A program made the translations under genes and the position numbers. Below, piece after piece: positions 52,259 to 61,312 of a DNA stretch of 64,000 nucleotides; within the stretch, counting starts at the first letter, position 1; each line of letters opens with the position of its first letter. The stretch comes from Flavobacterium album (lineage in GTDB: Bacteria > Bacteroidota > Bacteroidia > Flavobacteriales > Flavobacteriaceae), in NCBI RefSeq assembly GCF_003096035.1, contig NZ_CP029186.1:1563001-1627000 (forward strand), written 5' to 3'. A model generated the notes under the pieces. The model saw only the letters and a program-made list of their open reading frames with translations, was not told the DNA's origin and did no database searches.

Positions 52259-52552
52259 ATGTTTGGAATTGGCGGAGGGGAATTTTTCCTGATCTTGGTA
52301 GTAGTGCTGATGTTGTTCGGGTCGGATAAGATACCTGAAATCGCGCGTACGCTGGGAAAAGGGATGCAGCAGCTGAAAAATGCTACCAACGACATTAAAG
52401 CCGAGATACACAATAGCGCCGGTATAGACGACATTAAAAAGACATTTACCGAAATAGGCTCCGAAGATGTATCAAGGGATATAAAGGGCGAGATCGAAAA
52501 AATGAAAGAAAGCATCGAAGATACATCCGGTCCTATAAAACGCATCCAGTAA
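52259..52552 (+). CDS. tatA: Twin-arginine translocase subunit TatA/E
   Basis: The 97-residue protein has a short N-terminal membrane helix (about 5-20, GEFFLILVVVLMLFGSDKIPE) with the characteristic FG hinge, an amphipathic helix (IARTLGKGMQQLKNA) and a charged tail. TatA forms the transport pore for folded proteins. The PAP2 gene starts one base after its stop, so they are coupled. No tatC lies in the window. Confidence 0.93.
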   Translation: MFGIGGGEFFLILVVVLMLFGSDKIPEIARTLGKGMQQLKNATNDIKAEIHNSAGIDDIKKTFTEIGSEDVSRDIKGEIEKMKESIEDTSGPIKRIQ

Positions 52553-52553
52553 T

Positions 52554-53165
52554 ATGCTTGAGTATTTGCAGCAGCTCGACAGGGATGTATTCGTTTACCT
52601 TAATTCCCTGGGTTCAGAGACTTTCGACCCTCTTTGGGAAGTCATTACAAAACAGGTAAGCTGGATTCCCATTTTTGCGATCATACTTTATCTCGCGTTC
52701 AAAAGGCTCGGCTGGCGCCACGCCCTTTTGGTAGTAGGTATGGTAGCTTTACTGCTGATACTTACCGACCAGGCCACAAACCTTATAAAGAACAGTGTGC
52801 AGCGCCTTCGCCCGGGCAATAATCCGGAACTTGAAGGGTTGATAAGGGCAATTCAGCGCAGGCATTCGTTCAGTTTTATATCCGGGCATGCGTCAAATTC
52901 TATGGCGGTAGCTTTCTTCTTATACCGGGTATTGCACCCTTATATAAAATACATGGGCTTTTTCTTCCTTTGGCCGCTCATATTCGCCTACAGCCGCATC
53001 TATCTGGGGCTGCATTATCCCGGAGATATACTGATGGGCTACCTGTTTGGATTGTTCACAGGATGGCTGGTGCTCAGGCTGTATGTCTACCTTCGCGACC
53101 GGTACTTCCCCGAGCACGAAAAATTAGATAACCCGACTAACAGTGAGCCCGTCACGAATGGGTAG
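52554..53165 (+). CDS. PAP2-family membrane phosphatase
   Basis: The 203-residue membrane protein has the three PAP2 motifs: KNSVQRLRPGN (motif 1), FISGHASNSMAVA (motif 2, catalytic His), and SRIYLGLHYPGDILMGYLFG (motif 3, His). Five to six membrane segments surround them. Bacterial members dephosphorylate undecaprenyl pyrophosphate or phosphatidylglycerophosphate, and which one applies is not decidable. Its last 42 bases overlap the convergent O-methyltransferase gene. Confidence 0.92.
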   Translation: MLEYLQQLDRDVFVYLNSLGSETFDPLWEVITKQVSWIPIFAIILYLAFKRLGWRHALLVVGMVALLLILTDQATNLIKNSVQRLRPGNNPELEGLIRAIQRRHSFSFISGHASNSMAVAFFLYRVLHPYIKYMGFFFLWPLIFAYSRIYLGLHYPGDILMGYLFGLFTGWLVLRLYVYLRDRYFPEHEKLDNPTNSEPVTNG

Positions 53166-53765
53166 TAATACGGTTTCTACGCGGGGGTCTTCTTTTAGCA
53201 GGCGGTTGTATTCTAGTAAAACATTGGTGCTTTTATCATTGGCTTTTACAGGTTCCAAAACTTTTCCGCTCCACAATACATTATCCGATAAAATGATGCC
53301 GCCTTTATTCATCATCGGCACGATCATTTTAAAGTAATTGATGTAGTTCTCTTTATCGGCATCAATAAAAACAAGGGCGAATTTTTTTTGTAAAGTCGGT
53401 ATGATTTCCAGCGCATTGCCTAAATGCTGCGTTATCTGATCCTTCCATGGCGACATCCTGAAATATTTTCCCTGAAGGTCATATAACTCTTCATTATTGT
53501 CGATGGTGTCCAGTGTGCCGTTCTCCCTAAGGCCTTCAGCAAGGCATAGGGAAGCATATCCGGTATAGGTACCGATCTCAAGGATGTGCTGCGGAGATAC
53601 CAGCTTGGAAATCATGCTTAACACCCTTCCCTGGAAATGCCCGCTGAGCATGCGGGGCTGCAATATTTTCTGGTGCGTTTCCTTGTTAAGAGCGGCAAGT
53701 AGTTCAGGTTCGTTTTCGCTGTGGAAAGCTGCGTAATCTTCCAGTTCTTCGGATATAAAATGCAT
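53124..53765 (-). CDS. O-methyltransferase (class I, caffeoyl-CoA type)
   Basis: The 213-residue SAM-dependent enzyme has motif I ILEIGTYTGYASLCLAEGL (about 67-85), then DTIDNNEELYDLQGKYF, ALVFIDADKENYINYF and GGIILSDNVLWSGKV with the metal-binding Asp residues of the family. The acceptor is unknown. It diverges from the first lysyl-endopeptidase-like gene and overlaps the PAP2 gene at its 3' end. Confidence 0.92.
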   Translation of the reverse strand: MHFISEELEDYAAFHSENEPELLAALNKETHQKILQPRMLSGHFQGRVLSMISKLVSPQHILEIGTYTGYASLCLAEGLRENGTLDTIDNNEELYDLQGKYFRMSPWKDQITQHLGNALEIIPTLQKKFALVFIDADKENYINYFKMIVPMMNKGGIILSDNVLWSGKVLEPVKANDKSTNVLLEYNRLLKEDPRVETVLLPIRDGLTVSRVI

Positions 53766-53848
53766 GGGGTAATTTTTTGCTAAGATACGAAATGACAGGT
53801 AGGGTAAACACTGTATTATTTGTTAATATCAATACAAACCCACAGCCT

Positions 53849-56098
53849 ATGAACAAGATAATTACTATTGCTGCCTGCTTTTTTTGTATTGCCGTTTTTT
53901 CGCAGGTTACCAATTCCGGGAAGCCACTCAGCTGGGTAACGGAAAACATGGAAGATCTTGAGCCGGTGACAATGCCGCAATTCGATCTTGAAGCCTTACG
54001 TGCAGAAGATGAGCGCAATAAAGACAGGGCGGACATTCCATGGCGGTTTGGCTATGAGTTTCTTGTAGACCATAATCTTGGTAATAGCGGTACGTGGCAT
54101 ACATTACCGGATGGCGGACGCATTTGGCGGATACGCTACCGGTCTGCAGGTGCAAAAACGATGAACTTTCTTTTCAGCGATTTTTACATGCCAAAGGGCG
54201 CTACGCTATATCTTTATAATAATGGGCGCACCGATTTGCTTGGGGCGTATGATGCACAACAGAATAATGAGCAGCGCGTGTTGGGTACATGGCTCGTAAA
54301 AGGAGAGGATATCTGGCTGGAATACTACGAGCCCGCCGATGTAGCCGGGCGGGGACGGCTGGAAATATTTAAGCTGGTGCACGGTTACCGGGCTGCCAGC
54401 GACGCTATGAGTGATGACCAGGGATTGAATACTACAGGCGATTGCATGCGCGATGTCGATTGCCCCATGCCGGATATCCAGGCTTATAAGGATATTAATA
54501 AAAAGGCTGTAGCGCTCATTTTGGTTGGCGGTTCCTATTTCTGCTCCGGCGCGCTTATAAATAACACCAATAACGATGGCAAACCTTATTTTCTGACCGC
54601 AAACCATTGTTATTCCGATCCTGCGCTATGGGCTTTCCGCTTCAACTGGATAAGCCCGAACCCCGTTTGCGGTGAAGTGGGCGACAGCACCTCCAATGCG
54701 CCTGGCTTTTACCAGACCTCGAGCGGCGCAAACCTGGTAGCTAAATATTTTTATTCAGATTTTTGCCTCGTAGAGATACCATCGCAGCTTCCTGCCCTGT
54801 GGGACCTCGTATGGCTGGGATGGGACCATAGCGATACCACCCCGGCATCTACTTTTAGCATCCATCATCCCGCGGGCGATATCATGAAGGTGAACCGCGA
54901 TCTCGACCAGCCTCTGCCGAGTATCGGCTTATTTTGGACCGTTGAGAATTGGGAGATGGGGGCAAATGCCGGAGGCTCTTCAGGCTCTCCGCTATTCGAT
55001 AACAATGGTCGTGTGATCGGGCAATTGAAAGGCGGAAGTTCGGGGTGCAACGGCACTTCGTCCAATAACCTCCACGATATTTACGGAAGGTTTGGCATAT
55101 CCTGGGAAGGCGGTGGCACTCCCGATTCGAGGCTGAAAGACTGGCTCGATCCTGCAGCTACGGGCGCAATGACAGCCGACTACTACATCCGGCCTGATCA
55201 TCCCGTTGATGTAGAGCTAAACCTGGAATCACTCCTCACAGCTTTCTGCACCGATACCGGTTTTGCGACTGTTAATGTGATCAACGCCGGTACCGAACCG
55301 CTCCAGAACCTTCAATTAAGCTATAGCGTCAATTCAGGCCCGCCACAAATTGTCAGTTGGACGGGCAACCTCATGCATGGTGATAATTTTCCGTTGCAAC
55401 TTCCCCCATTGAACGGTATCGCGGGCCAAAATTCAGTAGAGATCTCAGTTGTAACAGCAAATGGAGTTAACGACCCAAATACATCGAATAATACCGTATC
55501 CGGCAATTTTAATGTACTGCATTTTGGCACCGGTAATGTGCACCTGCACCTGCATACCGATTATTTCGGCAACGAAAGCAGTTGGGAGCTACAGGATGCC
55601 AACGGGGCGCTGCTTTATAGCGACGCAGGCCTTTCAGGGGATTCCGATTACGAGTATGATTTCGATCTCAGTGCAGAAGGCTGCTATAATTTCATCATGT
55701 CCGATCAGCATGGCGACGGGATGTGCTGCAGCTTTGGCCCGGGTGTGTACAGGCTTACCGCAGCAAACGGTGCTTTGATAGCGGAAGGTAGCCGGTTCGG
55801 TTTTTACGATTTTGTGAGCTTCCGGCTTTTTAATGGGCTTTCACTGGCTGAAAATGCCCTGCAGAATGTCAATATCTATCCGAATCCCTCCCAGGGATTG
55901 GTAACTGTCGAACAGCCGGGCAGCAATGCGCTTGATTATGTGGTTTATAATGTTTTGGGTCAGGAAACAATGAAGGGTACTGTTGCCGGGCAAAGATCGG
56001 TACTGGATATCACGGCCGCCCCTGATGGCGTTTACATTATAAAGCTTGAAGAAAAAAAAACAGGCAGGTTGATAAATTTCAGGCTTATAAAAGAATAG
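53849..56098 (+). CDS. T9SS-secreted lysyl-endopeptidase-like serine protease 1
   Basis: The 749-residue protein has a signal peptide (about 1-20) and an N-terminal propeptide-like domain (FGYEFLVDHNLGNSGTWHTL). A trypsin-fold protease domain follows, with His253 (LTANHCYSD), Asp in YSDFCLVEI and Ser378 (AGGSSGSPLF). A beta-module then contains YNFIMSDQHGDGMCCSFGPG (about 600-660), and a T9SS tail ends in IYPNPSQGLVTVE and FRLIKE. The sequence style matches lysyl endopeptidase (S1 Achromobacter protease I group); Lys specificity is inferred. The start at 53849 precedes the signal peptide; the longer frame from 53777 does not. Confidence 0.88.
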   Translation: MNKIITIAACFFCIAVFSQVTNSGKPLSWVTENMEDLEPVTMPQFDLEALRAEDERNKDRADIPWRFGYEFLVDHNLGNSGTWHTLPDGGRIWRIRYRSAGAKTMNFLFSDFYMPKGATLYLYNNGRTDLLGAYDAQQNNEQRVLGTWLVKGEDIWLEYYEPADVAGRGRLEIFKLVHGYRAASDAMSDDQGLNTTGDCMRDVDCPMPDIQAYKDINKKAVALILVGGSYFCSGALINNTNNDGKPYFLTANHCYSDPALWAFRFNWISPNPVCGEVGDSTSNAPGFYQTSSGANLVAKYFYSDFCLVEIPSQLPALWDLVWLGWDHSDTTPASTFSIHHPAGDIMKVNRDLDQPLPSIGLFWTVENWEMGANAGGSSGSPLFDNNGRVIGQLKGGSSGCNGTSSNNLHDIYGRFGISWEGGGTPDSRLKDWLDPAATGAMTADYYIRPDHPVDVELNLESLLTAFCTDTGFATVNVINAGTEPLQNLQLSYSVNSGPPQIVSWTGNLMHGDNFPLQLPPLNGIAGQNSVEISVVTANGVNDPNTSNNTVSGNFNVLHFGTGNVHLHLHTDYFGNESSWELQDANGALLYSDAGLSGDSDYEYDFDLSAEGCYNFIMSDQHGDGMCCSFGPGVYRLTAANGALIAEGSRFGFYDFVSFRLFNGLSLAENALQNVNIYPNPSQGLVTVEQPGSNALDYVVYNVLGQETMKGTVAGQRSVLDITAAPDGVYIIKLEEKKTGRLINFRLIKE

Positions 56099-56191
56099 GC
56101 AGGGTTAAAGCGTTAAATAGATGTAATTTTCGCAAACAGTAATAAGCATTATTACAAAATACATTATTTTTACGCCCCTAAACCTAAACGA

Positions 56192-58459
56192 ATGAAACTT
56201 AAATTTACTTTCTTGCTGATGCTTTTTGTGGGCATTGGCTATAGTCAGGTGACCAATGAAGGCAAGCCTGCAAGCTGGAAACTCCATAGCCTTGAAAATC
56301 TAGTGCCCCACACTATGCCGAAGTTCGACCTGAAAGCGCTCGAAGCCGAAGACAAGGCCAACGAGAACAGGAAAGATATACCATGGCGTTTTGGTACCGA
56401 GTTTTTGGTAGACCACAACCTGCAGAACAGTGGCAAATGGCATACGCTGCCTAATGGCGACAGGATATGGAGGATACGCTACTTGTCGAAAGGGGCAAAG
56501 ACCCTCAACTTTCTTTTTAGTGATTTTTACATGCCAAAAGGTGGCAAAGTATATCTTTATAATAATGACCATACCGATTTGCTTGGCGCCTATGACGAAG
56601 CCCAGAACAATGATGAAAGGGTATTGGGAACATGGCTGGTAAAAGGCGAGGACATCTGGATAGAATACTATGAGCCGCTTGCCGTAGCCGGGCAGGGAAA
56701 GCTTGAAATATTCAAGGTTATCCACGGTTACCGTACTTCAGATGGCATGACGAAAGCAGTGGACGACGACCTCAACGGTTCCGGTGCGTGCAACTATGAT
56801 GTTGAGTGCTACATGGGCGATATAGATGGCTTTAAAGACGTCAACAAAAAGGGTATAGCGCTGCTTATTACAAACAATAACAGTTTTTGCTCAGGTTCCC
56901 TTGTAAATAACACAAGCAATGATGGCACACCATACCTTCTTACTGCCAATCACTGCTACTCCAATCCGGCACAATGGGCCTTCCGCTTTAACTGGATAAG
57001 CCCGAACCCCGTTTGTTCAGGTAACGAGCCAAGTACAACCAATGCACCAAACTTCTACCAAACGGCCAGCGGTGCTACCCTAAAGGCAAAACGGGGCGGG
57101 AGCGATTTCTGCCTTGTGCAGATAACTGCAAACCTGCCGTCATCATGGGATTTGGTTTGGAACGGATGGGACCGCACGGACACAACACCAGCCTCGACCT
57201 TTGGTATTCACCACCCGGCGGGCGATATTATGAAAACATGCCGTGATTTCGATGCTCCTTCGCCCCAGGTCGATGGCGACGGCGTTAGCCTTTGGGTAAT
57301 CGGCAGCTGGGATATGGGCGTAACCGAAGGCGGATCATCCGGTTCGCCGCTATTCAATAATGAAGGACGCATAATAGGGCAGCTGTTCTATGGCGAAGCC
57401 GCCTGCGACGGCACCCAGAACAACGGCCAATTCGATGCCTTTGGCCGCTTTGCGGTTTCATGGGATGCTGGTAGTACCGCTGCCACAAGGCTAAAAGAAT
57501 GGCTGGACCCAAACAATACGGGCGCTACTATGGTAGATCCGTACCCTGCTCAGGAAACACTTGCACTGAATGCCAAAATGCTTATTCAGGATATTGGCCT
57601 TCAGCAATGTGGCACTACAATTTCACCGGTGCTAAGGCTCATTAACAAAGGCACAGAACCATTAGTGTCGGCACAAATAAATTATACACTAAATGATGGT
57701 ACTCCTGCTGTATACAACTGGACAGGCAGCCTTAATAGTAACCAGGCAGCGGATATCGAATTGCCTCAGCTTAACGGCGCATCGGGCGAAAATGTACTCA
57801 ATGTAACCCTCACGCTGCCAAATGGCGGAACTGACCAGGACACTTCCAACAACACAGCAACAACCACATTCATGGCAAGGGTATTCGATATAACTAATAT
57901 TAACCTCAGCCTGTTTACCGATTACTATTCCGAAGAGACTTCATGGGAGCTCAGGAACGAGGCCGGTGATGTACTGTACGAAGGCGGCGGCAATTACGAT
58001 TCGTTCCAGCAGTACAACGAAACTTTTGAACTTACAGAAGAAGGCTGCTATACCTTTACGATTTTTGATACAGAAGGCGATGGTATCTGTTGCGCCTATG
58101 GTTCCGGAAATTATACCCTTACAACGACCGGCGGTACAATAGTGGCCGAGGGCGGGTCATTTGGCGAATCGGAATCAATAAGCTTCAGGCTTCAGGATAC
58201 AACAGGCACCGGCGAAAATTCGCTTAAGGCAGCAATTAAGGTATATCCAAACCCTTCTAATGGCGTTTTCAATATTACAGGTTCTGATTCGTCGCTGAAA
58301 TATGAGCTGTTCAACGTGCTTGGCCAGCAGGTTAAGGCAGGCGAATTGGCCGCAGGCTCCGGTACGCTGGATATTTCGTCGGCTGCTAACGGGGTGTATA
58401 TCCTCAAAATGGCCGACGCTACAGGCAGGCAGGCCAGCTATAAGCTTACCAAAAAATAA
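56192..58459 (+). CDS. T9SS-secreted lysyl-endopeptidase-like serine protease 2
   Basis: The 755-residue tandem paralogue of the preceding gene has the same architecture: signal peptide (about 1-18), prodomain, protease domain, beta-module and T9SS tail. In the protease domain His254 is in TANHCYSNP, Asp is in SDFCLVQI and Ser383 is in EGGSSGSPLF. The beta-module carries YTFTIFDTEGDGICCAYGSG. The tail has VYPNPSNGVFNITG and ends YKLTKK. The prodomain and protease domains are very similar to copy 1, and the tail less so. Separated by 93 bases, the two may share a transcript. Confidence 0.88.
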   Translation: MKLKFTFLLMLFVGIGYSQVTNEGKPASWKLHSLENLVPHTMPKFDLKALEAEDKANENRKDIPWRFGTEFLVDHNLQNSGKWHTLPNGDRIWRIRYLSKGAKTLNFLFSDFYMPKGGKVYLYNNDHTDLLGAYDEAQNNDERVLGTWLVKGEDIWIEYYEPLAVAGQGKLEIFKVIHGYRTSDGMTKAVDDDLNGSGACNYDVECYMGDIDGFKDVNKKGIALLITNNNSFCSGSLVNNTSNDGTPYLLTANHCYSNPAQWAFRFNWISPNPVCSGNEPSTTNAPNFYQTASGATLKAKRGGSDFCLVQITANLPSSWDLVWNGWDRTDTTPASTFGIHHPAGDIMKTCRDFDAPSPQVDGDGVSLWVIGSWDMGVTEGGSSGSPLFNNEGRIIGQLFYGEAACDGTQNNGQFDAFGRFAVSWDAGSTAATRLKEWLDPNNTGATMVDPYPAQETLALNAKMLIQDIGLQQCGTTISPVLRLINKGTEPLVSAQINYTLNDGTPAVYNWTGSLNSNQAADIELPQLNGASGENVLNVTLTLPNGGTDQDTSNNTATTTFMARVFDITNINLSLFTDYYSEETSWELRNEAGDVLYEGGGNYDSFQQYNETFELTEEGCYTFTIFDTEGDGICCAYGSGNYTLTTTGGTIVAEGGSFGESESISFRLQDTTGTGENSLKAAIKVYPNPSNGVFNITGSDSSLKYELFNVLGQQVKAGELAAGSGTLDISSAANGVYILKMADATGRQASYKLTKK

Positions 58460-58540
58460 TATTTAACATTCCGCTACTTCCATGAGTGTAGCTCTTCCCC
58501 TCCATTGGAGGGGTGCCTGAAGGGCGGGGTGGTTTCATAA

Positions 58541-58582
58541 AAAGAGGCTGTTCGAAATGATTTTCGAATAGCCTTTTCTTTT
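58541..58582 (+). terminator. Terminator of the protease pair
   Basis: AGGCTGTTCGAAA pairs with TTTCGAATAGCCT around TGAT (about 58545-58574), followed by a T-rich tail. It is 85 bases after the stop; the interval holds a reverse copy of the GAGCTACACTCATG word (58481-58494). Confidence 0.8.
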
Positions 58583-58693
58583 TAAGATCTGCGCCAATCC
58601 GTGAAAATCTGCCCGATCCGCAGCCTGTTCCTTTAGATGCGGGATCATCGGCGTTCCAATTTCAATCCCTATTCAATATTCGCAAATAGTTAC

Positions 58694-58701
58694 TACCTTT
58701 G
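58694..58701 (+). promoter_or_regulatory. -7 box of rlmN, nearly leaderless
   Basis: TACCTTTG matches TAnnTTTG and ends four bases before the ATG at 58706. Confidence 0.6.
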
Positions 58702-58705
58702 CGCC

Positions 58706-59764
58706 ATGCAAACGGAAAAGAAAGACATAAGGGCGCTTACAAAAGAACAGCTTCGCGATTTTTTTGTGGCAAATGGGGATAAGGCATTCCGGGGCAACCA
58801 GGTATACGAATGGCTGTGGAGCAAGCGCGCGCACAGCTTTGACGACATGACCAATGTAGCTAAGCCCACACGCCAGATGCTGGAAGATAACTTTGTCATC
58901 AACCATATACATGTAGATGAGATGCAGCAAAGCAGCGACGGCACGGTAAAAAATGCCGTACGCCTGCACGATGGCCTGGTGGTAGAGTCGGTACTGATAC
59001 CCACCAAGACCCGGACCACAGCTTGTGTGTCGAGCCAGGTAGGGTGCAGCCTCGACTGCAACTTTTGCGCTACGGCTAGGCTTAAACGCATGCGTAACCT
59101 CAACCCGGACGAGATTTACGATCAGGTGGCTGCTATAGACAGTGAAAGCCGCCTGTATCACAACAGACCGTTATCCAACATCGTCTTTATGGGTATGGGC
59201 GAGCCGCTCATGAACTATAATAATGTACTGAAAGCTATAGAGAAGATCACCTCACCCGAAGGGCTGGGGATGTCGGCAAAGCGTATTACCGTTTCTACTT
59301 CGGGCTTGCCCAAAATGATAAAAAAGCTGGCGGACGATGAGGTGCGCTTCAAGCTGGCGGTATCACTGCATTCTGCAATTGATGAGGTGCGGTCCAGGAT
59401 CATGCCTTTCAGCGAGAATTTCCCGCTTAAGGACCTGCGGGAGTCACTTGAATATTGGTACAGCAAAACCAAAAGCCGCGTTACCTACGAATATGTGGTT
59501 TGGAAAGGCATCAACGACAGAAAAGAAGACATTGATGCCCTGGTGAAATTCTGCCGCTATGTACCCTGTAAGGTCAATCTTATAGAATACAACCCTATAG
59601 ATGACGGCGAATTCCAGCAGGCCGATCCGGAAACGATAGAGGCCTATATAAAAGCGCTCGAACGCGATGGCATTGTGGTAAAAGTACGCCGCAGCCGCGG
59701 AAAAGACATAGATGCTGCCTGTGGGCAGTTGGCCAATAAAAACGAATCTTCGGCGAACGTTTAA
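58706..59764 (+). CDS. rlmN: 23S rRNA (adenine-C2)-methyltransferase RlmN
   Basis: The 352-residue radical-SAM enzyme methylates C2 of A2503 in 23S rRNA and A37 of some tRNAs. The [4Fe-4S] motif is Cys114-x3-Cys118-x2-Cys121 (GCSLDCNFCAT). The methyl-accepting Cys339 is in DIDAACGQL, and the GMGEPLMNYNNV motif is present. The start at 58706 (MQTEKKDIR) is chosen, since the longer frame starts upstream of the -7 box. Confidence 0.96.
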   Translation: MQTEKKDIRALTKEQLRDFFVANGDKAFRGNQVYEWLWSKRAHSFDDMTNVAKPTRQMLEDNFVINHIHVDEMQQSSDGTVKNAVRLHDGLVVESVLIPTKTRTTACVSSQVGCSLDCNFCATARLKRMRNLNPDEIYDQVAAIDSESRLYHNRPLSNIVFMGMGEPLMNYNNVLKAIEKITSPEGLGMSAKRITVSTSGLPKMIKKLADDEVRFKLAVSLHSAIDEVRSRIMPFSENFPLKDLRESLEYWYSKTKSRVTYEYVVWKGINDRKEDIDALVKFCRYVPCKVNLIEYNPIDDGEFQQADPETIEAYIKALERDGIVVKVRRSRGKDIDAACGQLANKNESSANV

Positions 59765-59801
59765 ACTTTGATAATTCCTTCTGAAGGGTAGGGGTTTTTC
59801 T

Positions 59802-59809
59802 TATCTTTG
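59802..59809 (+). promoter_or_regulatory. -7 box of the polyprenyl synthase gene
   Basis: TATCTTTG matches TAnnTTTG and ends seven bases before the ATG at 59817. Confidence 0.6.
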
Positions 59810-59816
59810 GGGCTCC

Positions 59817-60794
59817 ATGAAAATAACCGAGCAGATCAAGCAGCCTATAGCGCAGGAAATGGAACTTTTCGAGAAAAAGTTCCGCGATTCCATGTCTTCA
59901 AAAGTAGCGCTGCTCAACAGGATCACCTATTATATCGTAAACCGAAAGGGCAAGCAGATGCGCCCCATGTTCGTATTTCTTACCGCCAAAATGATTAGCG
60001 GCGGTACGGTAAACGAACGTACCTATCGCGGGGCATCTGTTATTGAGCTGATACATACGGCAACGCTCGTTCATGACGATGTAGTAGACGACAGCAACCG
60101 CCGCAGGGGCTTTTTCTCTATCAACGCCTTATGGAAAAATAAGATCGCTGTTCTGGTTGGCGACTTCCTTCTGTCAAAAGGGTTATTACTTTCTATTGAC
60201 AATGGTGATTTCGACCTGCTCCGTATCATCTCAGTTGCCGTGCGCGAAATGAGCGAAGGCGAATTACTGCAGATCGAAAAAGCAAGGAGGCTCGATATTA
60301 CGGAAGATATTTATTACGAGATCATCCGCCAAAAAACAGCTACCCTTATCGCTGCGTGTTGTTCGCTTGGGGCGTGCTCTGTAGAGCCTAATGGCGTACA
60401 TACGGAAAAAATGCGCAAATTCGGAGAACTCATTGGTATGGCTTTCCAGATCAAGGATGACCTTTTTGATTATACCGATGATGCTATTGGCAAACCTACC
60501 GGTATCGATATTAAGGAGCAAAAAATGACATTGCCGCTTATCTATGCCCTGAACAATTGCGCAAGGGATGAAAAGAAATGGCTTATCAATTCCGTTAAGA
60601 ACCATAATAAAGATAAAAAGCGTGTTAAGGAAGTCATTGCCTTTGTGAAGCAAAAGGGTGGGCTTGCATACGCGGAACAAAGGATGGCGCAGTTTCGTGA
60701 AGAGGCGCTCCTGATTCTGGCTGATTATCCTTCATCCGTTTATAAAGATGCACTCGTCCTGATGGTGAATTATGTCATCGAAAGGAAAATCTAG
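59817..60794 (+). CDS. All-trans polyprenyl diphosphate synthase
   Basis: The 325-residue prenyltransferase builds the isoprenoid chain of quinones. The first aspartate-rich motif is LVHDDVVDDSNRRRG (Asp87, Asp88, Asp91, Asp92), and the second is FQIKDDLFDYTDD (about residue 210). GKQMRP near residue 46 binds isopentenyl diphosphate. The length fits octaprenyl/heptaprenyl synthases (IspB-like). The small residues before the first DDxxD suggest a long-chain product, by inference. It is the last gene before a 518-base gap. Confidence 0.93.
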   Translation: MKITEQIKQPIAQEMELFEKKFRDSMSSKVALLNRITYYIVNRKGKQMRPMFVFLTAKMISGGTVNERTYRGASVIELIHTATLVHDDVVDDSNRRRGFFSINALWKNKIAVLVGDFLLSKGLLLSIDNGDFDLLRIISVAVREMSEGELLQIEKARRLDITEDIYYEIIRQKTATLIAACCSLGACSVEPNGVHTEKMRKFGELIGMAFQIKDDLFDYTDDAIGKPTGIDIKEQKMTLPLIYALNNCARDEKKWLINSVKNHNKDKKRVKEVIAFVKQKGGLAYAEQRMAQFREEALLILADYPSSVYKDALVLMVNYVIERKI

Positions 60795-61312
60795 CAATAA
60801 TTAACCCAGTATTGTAGTTTTTTACCGAGAAAAATCACCTGCACTTTTCCAATGATTAGCTAATAAGAACTATACATTACCTTAACAATATCGTTTTAGG
60901 CTCTTTTTTTGAATTACTACATTTTTCCGAAACTGTTTGATTTATCAGATAATATGCGTTTTTTTATTAAAATAGATAAGGAATCGACTTCGTATAGTAT
61001 TTATAATTGCGAATTAAAATTATAGAATTAAAAATCTTATTAAGTTTATCCTAACAAATACCAGAGTAAGAATCTCAATGTTCTGTTCTTATTTGTTGAT
61101 TGAGGAAAAACATAGTCGCGCTTAATGTGGCTACTTCAAAAATATATATAGATTAAAGGAATGCAGCGGGTTTTACACATTGCCGCAATTTAAAAGAATA
61201 GTTTTTTATTTGTTTAGTTAAAAAGGCTGCCCCCCTGATTGGCAGCCTTTTTTTATTTTATGGCATACTGATAATCGGCGAAACAGCGTTGTAACTATAA
61301 CCTCGCCTTATT
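60795..61312. other. 518-bp AT-rich intergenic region, possible ncRNA
   Basis: No protein-coding frame is supported. The stretch is AT-rich and contains inverted pairs (TAAGAA/TTCTTA and CTCAAT/ATTGAG between about 61055 and 61104). It ends in an orphan terminator at 61222-61256, more than 400 bases beyond the preceding gene. An untranslated RNA or long 3' leader is possible. No known RNA family was recognised. Confidence 0.45.
61222..61256 (+). terminator. Orphan terminator
   Basis: AAAGGCTGCC (61222-61231) pairs with GGCAGCCTTT (61241-61250), followed by more T. It is far downstream of the polyprenyl synthase gene and upstream of the next same-strand gene. Confidence 0.85.

Noticed and set aside
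60795..61220. 6S RNA or tmRNA in the gap
   Set aside because: No tmRNA tag frame, tRNA-like ends or 6S open-bubble architecture could be recognised; only the orphan terminator is solid.
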